NCBI GenBank assembly: GCA_038251315.1 | Contig: JBBSBK010000018.1 | Location: 1-45,423, forward strand | Direction of reading: 5' to 3' | DNA length: 45,423 nucleotides | DNA from: JBBKXP01 sp038251315 | Lineage (GTDB): Bacteria > Pseudomonadota > Alphaproteobacteria > Rhodobacterales > Rhodobacteraceae | Part shown: positions 8,555-14,998 of the stretch, piece after piece | How the letters are laid out: each line of letters opens with the position of its first letter | Numbering within the stretch: position 1 is the stretch's first letter | Program-made: the position numbers and the translations under genes | The notes under the pieces: model-generated | Told to the model about the DNA's origin: nothing | What the model saw: the letters and a program-made list of their open reading frames with translations, nothing else | Database searches by the model: none

Positions 8555-9454
8555 TTACCCCACGGCGTGCAGGACGGTTCGCGCGGCCCCGTCATGCGCC
8601 GCCCGGTCGCCATAGGCAGCGCGGATCATTGCCGCAATCGCCCGCGTCACATCGGTCTGGTCGCTGCGTTGCAGATACATGTTGATCCGCTGCAACCCCA
8701 GATCGGGCAGCGCCCCGCCATGCTGGATCAGCGCGGTCTGCGGGGTCACGTCGCTAGCCAGTGCGGCGCGGACTGCCAGATCGGCGCTGACCGAAACCTT
8801 GACCGCGTTGTCGGTGTCGGATTCGACCGCCCTGATCCAGGGGATCTCAGCCGCGTTCAGATGGCGCAGGACTCCGGTGTGAAAGATGCACTGGGTGCAA
8901 AAGGCGATCGGCAAGGGCCGGACGCGCCAGGCAGTGCCGTCCAGCGCGCCGATCCAGACCAGCGGCAGTTCGGTCAGGGTTTCGCCGTCTGCGTCGACCC
9001 GGTCTTCGGTGGTGATGATGACATCGGCCTCGCCCCGCGCGAACATTTCTTTCAGCGACCGGGTGTTGGCCGAAATCAGGCGGACCCGCATCCGGGGAAA
9101 ATCCTTGGCGAATTCACGCAGGACGCGGGGGATCGCCGGATAGATCACGTCATGTGGGACACCAAGGCGCAACTCCCCCTCGAACTCCTGGGCGGTCAGG
9201 CGGGCGTAAATTTCGTCGTTGACGGCCAGCATCCGGCGGGCATAGCCCAGCAGTTGTTCGCCCGCTGGGGTCAGCCCGATGGTGCGGGCAGTGCGGTCCA
9301 GCAGCCCAAGGCCCAGCGATTCCTCAAGCCGCTTCAACTGCATCGATACCGCCGACTGGGTCAGGTTCATGAGGCCCGCTGCGCGGGTCACGCCCCCGGC
9401 CTCGGCCACGGTGACGAAAGAGCGCAGGGCGGTCAGATCAAGGTTTCTTGGCAT
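8555..9454 (-). CDS. LysR-family transcriptional regulator
   Basis: A 299-residue LysR-type regulator. The N-terminal winged HTH is clear (LDLTALRSFVTVAEAGGVTR, then LMNLTQSAVSMQLKRLEESL), followed by the substrate-binding domain beginning near ELRLGVPHDVIYPAIPRVLR. The start is placed at 9454 because AAGGA lies 8 bp upstream; the ATG at 9487 has no ribosome-binding site. It faces away from the DUF1127 gene across a 119-bp spacer that contains a perfect T-N11-A dyad, so it may control itself and that gene. The effector is unknown. Confidence 0.93.
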   Translation of the reverse strand: MPRNLDLTALRSFVTVAEAGGVTRAAGLMNLTQSAVSMQLKRLEESLGLGLLDRTARTIGLTPAGEQLLGYARRMLAVNDEIYARLTAQEFEGELRLGVPHDVIYPAIPRVLREFAKDFPRMRVRLISANTRSLKEMFARGEADVIITTEDRVDADGETLTELPLVWIGALDGTAWRVRPLPIAFCTQCIFHTGVLRHLNAAEIPWIRAVESDTDNAVKVSVSADLAVRAALASDVTPQTALIQHGGALPDLGLQRINMYLQRSDQTDVTRAIAAMIRAAYGDRAAHDGAARTVLHAVG

Positions 9455-9518
9455 ATCACGATTCCTTATGTCGAAGTCATGAAACATTCATTTTCAATAT
9501 GTGTCAACAGGGGCTATT

Positions 9519-9535
9519 CATCACCCTATGTGATG
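9519..9535. promoter_or_regulatory. Candidate LysR operator (CATCAC-N5-GTGATG)
   Basis: This perfect 17-bp inverted repeat contains ATC-N9-GAT, the T-N11-A core of LysR boxes. It lies 65 bp before the LysR start and 39 bp before the DUF1127 start. A second, weaker dyad TGAAA-N7-TTTCA occurs at 9480-9496. Binding by the adjacent regulator is inferred from position and symmetry. Confidence 0.55.
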
Positions 9536-9573
9536 CAAAGCGCGTCATTCATCCGAATCATAAAGGCACCGCC

Positions 9574-9789
9574 ATGACCACCCTGACCCACAACTGCACT
9601 ACACTGTCTGCCACCCGACCGCGCGGATTCTGGACCCGTCTGGCATCGGTCGGCACCCTTTATCGGCACCGCCGCGCGCTGGCCGAGATGCCGTCGTACA
9701 TGCTGGATGATATCGGGATCAGCCGGGCCGAGGCGATGGCCGAGGCCGCCAAACCCCTCTGGGACGTGCCGCAGCACTGGCTGAAATAG
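9574..9789 (+). CDS. DUF1127 (YjiS-like) small protein
   Basis: A 71-residue protein whose C-terminal half is a DUF1127 motif: an arginine-rich helix followed by LAEMPSYMLDDIGISRAEA, with the family's conserved L-DIG-R pattern. Small arginine-rich DUF1127 proteins in other alphaproteobacteria affect phosphate and carbon metabolism or RNA turnover; this one has an N-terminal extension of about 25 residues rich in Thr and Ser. The ATG at 9574 follows AAAGG at 9562-9566. It is divergent from the LysR gene with a candidate operator between them, which suggests regulation by that protein. Confidence 0.85.
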   Translation: MTTLTHNCTTLSATRPRGFWTRLASVGTLYRHRRALAEMPSYMLDDIGISRAEAMAEAAKPLWDVPQHWLK

Positions 9790-9962
9790 CGACAATTCGT
9801 CTCAGTTTCGTGGGTTCGACCCTATTCCGGGGCATTTCAGTCGTAAATCTGCACGGTGGCACCGGTAAATCCTTGAAACCTGTGCCCGGCCTGCCAATAT
9901 CGGACGCAAGGAAAACCGCGCAGGCAATGTGCGGCCCGACAGTTCAACCTTGGAGGCTGAAA

Positions 9963-10733
9963 ATGGCACAATTCGATACCGTCCGTAACGCCGGCGCGAT
10001 CCGTGGCGCGGCTGTGGACGAAGGGCTTCGCGCCCACATGAATAAAGTTTACGGCACCATGTCGATCGGCATGGGGATTACAGCGCTGGCATCTTGGGCG
10101 ATTTCGGGTATCGCGACCTCGGCGACCCCGACAGCCTATCAGATCGGCACCAGCACCTACCTGACCGATTTCGGCTACGCGCTCTATGCCTCGCCGCTCA
10201 AGTGGCTGGTAATGTTTCTGCCGCTGATCATGGTCTTTGCATTCAGCGCAATGATCAACCGGCTGTCGGCCGCCGGGGCGCAGACGTTCTTTTACACCTT
10301 CGCCGCCGCGATGGGCGTGTCGATCTCGTGGATCTTCCTGGTCTTCACCAGCTTTTCGATCGTGCAGGTGTTCCTGATCACCGCGATCGCGTTCGCCGGT
10401 CTGTCGTTCTGGGGCTACGTGACGAAAAAGGACATCTCGGCCTGGGGCAGTTTCCTCATCATGGGCGTGATCGGCCTCATCGTGGCGTCGATCGTCAACA
10501 TCTTCCTCGCGTCGCCCGCGATCATGTTCGCGATTTCGATCCTTGGGGTTCTGATTTTCGCCGGGCTGACCGCCTACGATACCCAGAAGATCAAGACGTC
10601 GTATCTGGAACATGCCCAATCGATGGACTCGGAATGGCTGGGCAAGTCGGCGATCATGGGGGCGCTGAACCTCTACCTCGACTTCATCAACATGTTCATG
10701 TTCCTGCTGCATCTGTTCGGCAACCGCAACTAA
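9963..10733 (+). CDS. Bax inhibitor-1/YccA family membrane protein
   Basis: A 256-residue protein with about seven transmembrane helices and the family's C-terminal signature FAGLTAYDTQKIK followed by GALNLYLDFINMFMFLLHLFG. Bacterial Bax inhibitor-1 proteins (YccA, YbhL, BsYetJ) are inner-membrane proteins linked to Ca2+ leak or to FtsH protease control. The start ATG at 9963 is chosen because GGAGG lies about 8 bp upstream; the longer frame from 9810 has no support. A strong intrinsic terminator follows 23 bp after the stop, so it is monocistronic. Confidence 0.94.
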   Translation: MAQFDTVRNAGAIRGAAVDEGLRAHMNKVYGTMSIGMGITALASWAISGIATSATPTAYQIGTSTYLTDFGYALYASPLKWLVMFLPLIMVFAFSAMINRLSAAGAQTFFYTFAAAMGVSISWIFLVFTSFSIVQVFLITAIAFAGLSFWGYVTKKDISAWGSFLIMGVIGLIVASIVNIFLASPAIMFAISILGVLIFAGLTAYDTQKIKTSYLEHAQSMDSEWLGKSAIMGALNLYLDFINMFMFLLHLFGNRN

Positions 10734-10756
10734 GCCGACCATCAGACACGCCAATC

Positions 10757-10786
10757 GGGCCGCCTATTCGGGCGGCCCTTTTGTTT
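10757..10786 (+). terminator. Intrinsic terminator of the Bax inhibitor-1 gene
   Basis: An 8-bp perfect GC stem (GGGCCGCC / GGCGGCCC) with a 6-nt loop is followed by TTTTGTTT. Position and structure fit Rho-independent termination of the upstream plus-strand gene. Confidence 0.9.
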
Positions 10787-10916
10787 ACGCCCCGGTTCGT
10801 GCGCTGGACCTTTGGGCTAAAGCGTTTTGCGTTTGATCGGAATCGCAAGTCGCTGCCTCTCCCTTCGGTCGAGCGCGATTTACGATACCTCTGTTTCAGA
10901 TAAAGCGTAAAGCGCG

Positions 10917-11645
10917 TTAACTGATCTGCAAAAGCTGCGCCGTCCCCTGCGCCCCGTTCTGGCCATTGCCGGGCCACGTCGGAACCGCGGGAAAATAGCC
11001 GCCCGGCGGATAACCGCCCGGCGTACCCCAACCGGGGACCGGGCCCATCGTCTTGCAGTCGCTGCTGGTCGAGAAAACGCCCGAGGTTGATCCGTCGTCA
11101 CCCGGCGCACCGGGCTGCCCGCCCGCACCAAGGCCGCCCGCTTGCCCGCCCGCCCCGGCGGCCACATTCATCGACGACTGGCCGCCATCGGCGATGTTCT
11201 TGGCCCGCACGATGATCGTGCCGCCATTGCCGCCCTGCCCGCCACCGCCGCCCACGCCGCTGCCGCCGCCAGGGCCGCCGTTGCCGCCGTGCTGACCAAG
11301 TTCGCAGTCTTCGCCATTGCCCCCCTTGCCGCCTTTTCCGCCATCCTGACCCTTTCCGCCTATGCCGCCAGCGCCGCCAACGCCGCCCTTGGACGACAGC
11401 GTGATGAGTGCCGAAAACGACCCGACCTCGATATCCAAGGTACCACCATGGGCCCCTGGGCCGCCGGTACCGCCCTGTCCTCCCTGCACACCCGGACCGC
11501 CCGGACCGCCATTCTGCGCACAATCGTCGTCGATCCAGTTGCAGTTGGCATCGTTGCCGTTGATTCCGCCACCGGCGGGATTATCAAAGTCGAACCCTTG
11601 GCCGCCAGCATTACCGGCAACACCGTCTGCGATGATATTTACCAT
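10917..11645 (-). CDS. Glycine-rich repeat protein, function unknown
   Basis: A 242-residue protein with three glycine blocks of GGx or GxxG type (about 46-68, 87-143 and 164-185). Between them are two similar hydrophobic alternating segments: GGTLDIEVGSFSALITLSS (68-85) and GGTIIVRAKNIADGGQSSM (141-159). The segment-plus-glycine unit therefore appears duplicated. Such alternation suggests beta-helix rungs or polyglycine-II sheets, as in some adhesins and antifreeze proteins, but this is inference. Four Cys (35, 42, 114, 197) could form disulfides. No signal peptide or membrane helix is evident. The start has AAAGGGA 9 bp upstream. It lies 23 bp after the upstream minus-strand gene and is probably co-transcribed. 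I do not recognise a characterised homologue. Confidence 0.75.
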   Translation of the reverse strand: MVNIIADGVAGNAGGQGFDFDNPAGGGINGNDANCNWIDDDCAQNGGPGGPGVQGGQGGTGGPGAHGGTLDIEVGSFSALITLSSKGGVGGAGGIGGKGQDGGKGGKGGNGEDCELGQHGGNGGPGGGSGVGGGGGQGGNGGTIIVRAKNIADGGQSSMNVAAGAGGQAGGLGAGGQPGAPGDDGSTSGVFSTSSDCKTMGPVPGWGTPGGYPPGGYFPAVPTWPGNGQNGAQGTAQLLQIS

Positions 11646-11668
11646 TTCAATGTTTCCCTTTGAATGCT

Positions 11669-12421
11669 TCAGTTCAGCCAGACCGGCGGGATTTTTCTCG
11701 CTTCGACCTTGATCGCGTCGTGTTGCAGGATGCGATATCGGTCAAGCCGGTTGGCCCAGATTTTAAGATAGCCGCCGCGGTGGACAAAACTGCCTGTGCT
11801 GTGGATCCAGATATTGTAGGCAAGCAGCGATTTGACGCTGGTTTCGACAGTCATCGTTGCATTCCTTGCAATGGTGATGTCGAGGACAGCGGCGATCACA
11901 ATGACCGGGCTATGGACAAGCACGTCAACCCATTTGCGCGTCGCGATTGCGACCGGGCTGTCCCATGCGACCCGCGCGTTATTATGTGAAGACAGGACGG
12001 TTCCGAGGGCCGGATTATAGGTCTTGCGAATCCGGTCATAGGCTTGGCGTATCGGACTGCCCTGCATGGGTGTGGTGACGCCAGCACTGTGGGAATCACA
12101 ATCGCAGCCAGCGGATCCCGAATGGGGCGTCCGCATCGCCATCGTCAAAACTGCGTCATCATCCGCGCGCATCGCTTCGCGAACTTTGGTTTCAGCCAGA
12201 CCCGCCGGAACAAACCCAAGCGCCTGAAGATGTTCAAACTTCCTTGGACGCACAGTTGCGAAAACGCCATTGCAGCGCTTGTTGTCCGGCGACAGCCGAA
12301 AACTCTCGTCTTCTTCAACGTCTATGTCCTGCCTGTCGCGCTTCAGAAATGTCGCGATCTCGTCGGGTTCGATGTTTTCGCAGCCTTCAAATGAGGCCGC
12401 GTCGTCAACGTCACATAGCAT
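11669..12421 (-). CDS. Hypothetical protein with beta-rich C-terminus, partner of the glycine-rich protein
   Basis: A 250-residue protein I do not recognise. The N-terminal about 50 residues are acidic (DVDD, EPDE, DVEEDES), and the middle has a Cys pair at 106 and 108 (GCDCDSH). Residues about 172-228 alternate hydrophobic and polar residues (VIVIAAVLDITIAR, LLAYNIWIHSTGSFVHRGG, YLKIWANR), a pattern typical of a parallel beta-helix or lectin-like sheet. The start at 12421 is preferred because GGAG lies 6 bp upstream; an in-frame ATG at 12433 is the alternative. It is followed after 23 bp by the glycine-rich gene, which suggests a two-gene unit. No signal peptide is seen. Confidence 0.6.
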   Translation of the reverse strand: MLCDVDDAASFEGCENIEPDEIATFLKRDRQDIDVEEDESFRLSPDNKRCNGVFATVRPRKFEHLQALGFVPAGLAETKVREAMRADDDAVLTMAMRTPHSGSAGCDCDSHSAGVTTPMQGSPIRQAYDRIRKTYNPALGTVLSSHNNARVAWDSPVAIATRKWVDVLVHSPVIVIAAVLDITIARNATMTVETSVKSLLAYNIWIHSTGSFVHRGGYLKIWANRLDRYRILQHDAIKVEARKIPPVWLN

Positions 12422-12607
12422 ATCAGTCTCCATCCAAAATTGACCGGATGCTCGACGATACTGGTTAAAATCTCCTGCGCTCGAATGACCGTTCTTCTGC
12501 AATTCCCCTAGAGACAGGCTAGCACGGTGCATTCGATGCCGATAGGGTCTATCGTTGCATGACACCTGAGCGGCCATGCAATTGCGACATCAAACGACTG
12601 GGTGCAC

Positions 12608-12635
12608 AAAAAAAGGCCGCGCAATCTGCGCGGCC
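12608..12635 (-). terminator. Intrinsic terminator of rpmG
   Basis: Read on the minus strand, a perfect 9-bp stem GGCCGCGCA / TGCGCGGCC with a 3-nt loop runs into a tract of seven T. It starts 27 bp after the rpmG stop codon. Confidence 0.92.
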
Positions 12636-12661
12636 CTGTCACTGTCACATTTCAGGCGATC

Positions 12662-12829
12662 TTACTTGATCTTGCCTTCCTTGTATTCGACGTGCTTGCG
12701 CACGACGGGGTCGTATTTGCTGACCGTCATCTTTTCGGTCATTGTCCGGGCGTTCTTTTTGGTCACATAGAAATGCCCGGTGCCTGCGGTCGAATTCAGG
12801 CGGATCTTGATGGTGGTCGGCTTGGCCAT
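12662..12829 (-). CDS. rpmG: 50S ribosomal protein L33
   Basis: A 55-residue protein that reads as bacterial L33: it begins MAKPTTIKIRLNSTAGTGHF, continues with YVTKKNARTMTEKM, and ends KYDPVVRKHVEYKEGKIK. L33 binds 23S rRNA near the E site of the large subunit. The CxxC pairs of zinc-binding L33 paralogues are absent, so this is the zinc-independent form, which suits a genome that also carries a Zur-controlled zinc uptake system. AGGAG lies about 7 bp before the ATG, and an intrinsic terminator follows. Length and sequence are typical of alphaproteobacteria. Confidence 0.97.
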   Translation of the reverse strand: MAKPTTIKIRLNSTAGTGHFYVTKKNARTMTEKMTVSKYDPVVRKHVEYKEGKIK

Positions 12830-13120
12830 TTTCGGTCTCCTGCTCGCGGGCCGCAGTGCAGGGCCGACGCGTTCATCTGTTCTGAAGCCTGCCTTTTAGT
12901 GATGCACGGGGCCGAGTCAACCCGTGAAAAGAGTTGCTGCGAACGGAGTGGCGAGGGAGAGTGGCCGTATTTGGCCAAGCGTCAATCCCTTTCCCACACT
13001 TCCTTGCTACCGCCTTGCGCGTTTTGCAAGATTCACCCAACTTGGCAACCGAGGGCGCGCGCATTTGGCTGCGCCAAACGCTCTTGTGCCCGAGTGCTAG
13101 CGCCACGTTGGGCGTTTGGA
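12830..13120. other. Intergenic region between rpmG and rnpB
   Basis: About 290 bp without a credible gene; frames here have no ribosome-binding site or recognisable protein. It must hold the rpmG promoter and the rnpB 3' processing or termination signal. A short hairpin GCGTTTGG-CGCAG-CCAAATGC (minus strand, about 13060-13081) is visible but has no U-run. Confidence 0.4.
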
Positions 13121-13520
13121 TGTGCGCGGATGGCCTGTAAGCCGGATTCTGTCCCCCCCGCTTGCGCGGGGATGGATGGCCATTCATCTGAAGCGGCTGT
13201 TGCCAACCGCCCTCTAGCTGCCAACCCGGACCGCTCGGGTTCAAGCTTCCCTGCCGGACCCGTATCCTTGCGGACGTGCCCCGGCGCGCGGTCCCTATTT
13301 GGCATTGCTCCCGGTGGGGCTTGCCGTGCCGCTTTGGTTACCCATCGCGCGGTGGGCTTTTACCCCACCGTTTCACCTTTTCCCCTGTAAACAAGGGTAG
13401 TCTGTTCTCTGTGGCGCTTTCCCTGGGGTTGCCCCCGCCGGGGGTTACCCGGCACCGTGCTTTTCTTGGAGTCCGGACTTTCCTCGACATTTCTGCCGCA
13501 GCCATCCAGCCATCCGCGCA
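13121..13520 (-). ncRNA. rnpB: RNase P RNA (type A)
   Basis: This is the catalytic RNA of ribonuclease P, which removes 5' leaders from pre-tRNAs. On the minus strand the conserved 5' core GAGGAAAGTCCGGACTCC appears near 13469-13486, and the 3' core ACAGAATCCGGCTTA lies near 13138-13152. The ends pair to form P1: GCGCGGATGGC (13509-13519) with GCCATCCGCGC (13124-13134), an 11-bp perfect helix that fixes both termini to within a few bases. Length, about 400 nt, is normal. A GGTAACCCCCGGCGGGGGCA element and the AGGGAAAGCGCCACAGAGA region match type A architecture. It starts about 9 bp downstream of the amidase stop codon. Confidence 0.96.
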
Positions 13521-13525
13521 ATCGC

Positions 13526-13554
13526 CTGCTAGGCCCAAACCCCCGCCCGGTCAA
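13526..13554 (-). promoter_or_regulatory. Predicted sigma70-type promoter of rnpB
   Basis: On the minus strand TTGACC (13549-13554) and TAGCAG (13526-13531) are separated by exactly 17 bp, and the P1 strand of RNase P RNA begins about 7 bp later. The promoter overlaps the last codons of the amidase gene; the amidase TAG stop supplies the first three bases of the -10 element. Confidence 0.6.
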
Positions 13555-14263
13555 CGGGAAAGCGGCGGGCGAGATCCAGCGCGATCCCCATGTCAGCGGG
13601 GTCGAGCGGCCCCACGGCGCCAGGACGGTGGCGCAGGCGAAATGCCGCCAGCAGAATGTCCGACGATCTGGTCGGATCATAGCCAATCGTGGCCAACGCC
13701 GTGCCGAACGCGTCGGCGTTGAGTGGTGCAGGTTTAGCATCAGACCAGACCGCCAGCCCGCCCCGCGCCAGCCGCCGCCAGTCGAACCGGGGGCCGGGGT
13801 CAATTTTTCGCTCCGGTGCGCAGTCGGAATGGGCGATGACCCGTTCTGGCGGCACCTGCCAGCGGTCGATGATCCCGGCGAGCAGGGGTTCCAGCGCGTC
13901 CATCTGCGTCGCCGCAAACGGGGCATTGCCGGGATTAGCCAATTCGATACCGATGCTGCGCGAATTCACGTCTGTCACAGCACCCCAGCGCCCTGCCCCG
14001 GCATGCCACGCCCGTAATTCTTCGGGAACCAACGCCAAAACCTCGCCCCGCGCGGATATCAGGTAATGCGCCGAGACTTCGGTCGCGGGGTTGCACAGGG
14101 TCTCACGTGCCGCGTCGCAGCTCGTCATCGCAGTGTAGTGGATCACGACCAGATCAGGGCGTGCGCCATCTCGACGTGGGCCGTGGTTGGGCGATAGCGG
14201 CGTCAGTTCAGTTTCCCGCAGCCAACCGGAACGGGGCCGGATCCCACCCGCAGGCGAATCCAT
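13529..14263 (-). CDS. N-acetylmuramoyl-L-alanine amidase (AmiD-like, Amidase_2)
   Basis: A peptidoglycan amidase of the zinc-dependent Amidase_2 family, which cleaves the bond between N-acetylmuramic acid and the peptide. Zinc ligands are visible as H42 in VVIHYTAM, H145 in IAHSDCAPERKIDPG, and D155, with E107 in IGIELAN as the catalytic acid; spacings match AmiD. No signal peptide is obvious, so action on recycled cytosolic muropeptides (AmpD-like) is possible. The start is uncertain: ATG at 14263 gives 244 residues but overlaps the upstream lipoprotein gene by 56 bp. Homology-like sequence begins near ELTPLSPNHGPRRDG, where only a CTG (14206) is available. The gene ends just before rnpB. 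Confidence 0.85.
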   Translation of the reverse strand: MDSPAGGIRPRSGWLRETELTPLSPNHGPRRDGARPDLVVIHYTAMTSCDAARETLCNPATEVSAHYLISARGEVLALVPEELRAWHAGAGRWGAVTDVNSRSIGIELANPGNAPFAATQMDALEPLLAGIIDRWQVPPERVIAHSDCAPERKIDPGPRFDWRRLARGGLAVWSDAKPAPLNADAFGTALATIGYDPTRSSDILLAAFRLRHRPGAVGPLDPADMGIALDLARRFPVDRAGVWA

Positions 14264-14969
14264 CGCCGTCGGGGTCAATCCCTTGGCGGTCGCGGTCAGG
14301 GCCACCATTGGCCAGAAAATCGCGCTGTGCCTCGTCAGGGCTGCGATACTTGGCGCAGTTCCTTTGGAAACGGTTCTGGCCGGACAAAGTCGACCGGCTA
14401 TACCATTCCTGCCCCTTGGCATTGGGTGCATTGACCGCGAAATCGACGATATTGGGGCCCTCGTTGCCGTCGCGGTTGGGCACGGCGGTGGCATTGACCT
14501 GCTCGTAATTGGCGGCGTTGCGGGCGCGACGGGCGGCGTCGCTTTCGATGGTTTCGCGGCCCGACACGGCGGCGAAATCCTGTTCGTCGGAAATGCCGGG
14601 ATTGTTGACCAGCGCCGGTGCCGCGTTGCCCGGCGTCGCCTCGATCAGCCCGGTCGTCGTGACAGGCGCGGCGGGAAGGGGTGCCGTGGTGCCCCCAGTA
14701 CCAATTCCGGCTGCGGCCAACTGGCTCGACGGGATCGCGTTCGTCGCAACCGGCTGTGCGGCGGCCAACGGAGCGGCTTGCCCCGCGCCAAGCGGCGCGC
14801 CTGTGCTGGTGCCGGTCAGCGCCGCCTCGCGCTGGGCGCGTTCGACTTCATACTGGGCATAGTCATTGAACCCGACCCCGGCGCCGCTGTCGGGCACGCC
14901 CGAACTGCAGGCCGACAGGGCAAAGATTCCCGCGCCCAAGATCATCAACCGTCCAACCGTCATGCCCAT
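14208..14969 (-). CDS. Lipoprotein with excalibur-like C-terminal domain
   Basis: A 253-residue predicted lipoprotein: a short signal sequence with lipobox LSAC puts the lipidated Cys at position 21. The middle is low-complexity, rich in Ala, Gly, Thr and Pro, consistent with an extended linker. The C-terminus has NCAKYRSPDEAQRDFLANGG followed by GIDPDGDGFACGWDP, the DxDxDGxxC pattern of excalibur calcium-binding domains. Location is probably the periplasmic face of a membrane. Start choice is between ATG at 14969 and 14963; the second has better spacing from AAGGG. It lies 29 bp downstream of gatA, probably in the same transcript, and overlaps the amidase start. Confidence 0.8.
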   Translation of the reverse strand: MGMTVGRLMILGAGIFALSACSSGVPDSGAGVGFNDYAQYEVERAQREAALTGTSTGAPLGAGQAAPLAAAQPVATNAIPSSQLAAAGIGTGGTTAPLPAAPVTTTGLIEATPGNAAPALVNNPGISDEQDFAAVSGRETIESDAARRARNAANYEQVNATAVPNRDGNEGPNIVDFAVNAPNAKGQEWYSRSTLSGQNRFQRNCAKYRSPDEAQRDFLANGGPDRDRQGIDPDGDGFACGWDPAPFRLAAGN

Positions 14970-14998
14970 ATCCCTTGCGCCCCTTTTGGCCGCGCTGT

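Noticed and set aside
9810..9962. Upstream extension of the Bax inhibitor-1 gene
   Set aside because: GGAGG directly precedes the ATG at 9963, and the extension is not family-like.
11053..11520. Repeat-rich DNA that might suggest a CRISPR or tandem repeat array
   Set aside because: The periodicity is that of GGx codons in the glycine-rich gene; there are no conserved repeats with unique spacers of constant length.
11053..11712. Plus-strand proline/alanine-rich frames opposite the glycine-rich gene
   Set aside because: Pro-rich frames are the complement of Gly codons; none has a ribosome-binding site, whereas the minus-strand frame does.
12873..13722. Several frames of 60-190 codons on both strands across 12.9-13.7 kb
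   Set aside because: They cross the RNase P RNA and the amidase end. RNA structure and the amidase motifs explain the sequence.
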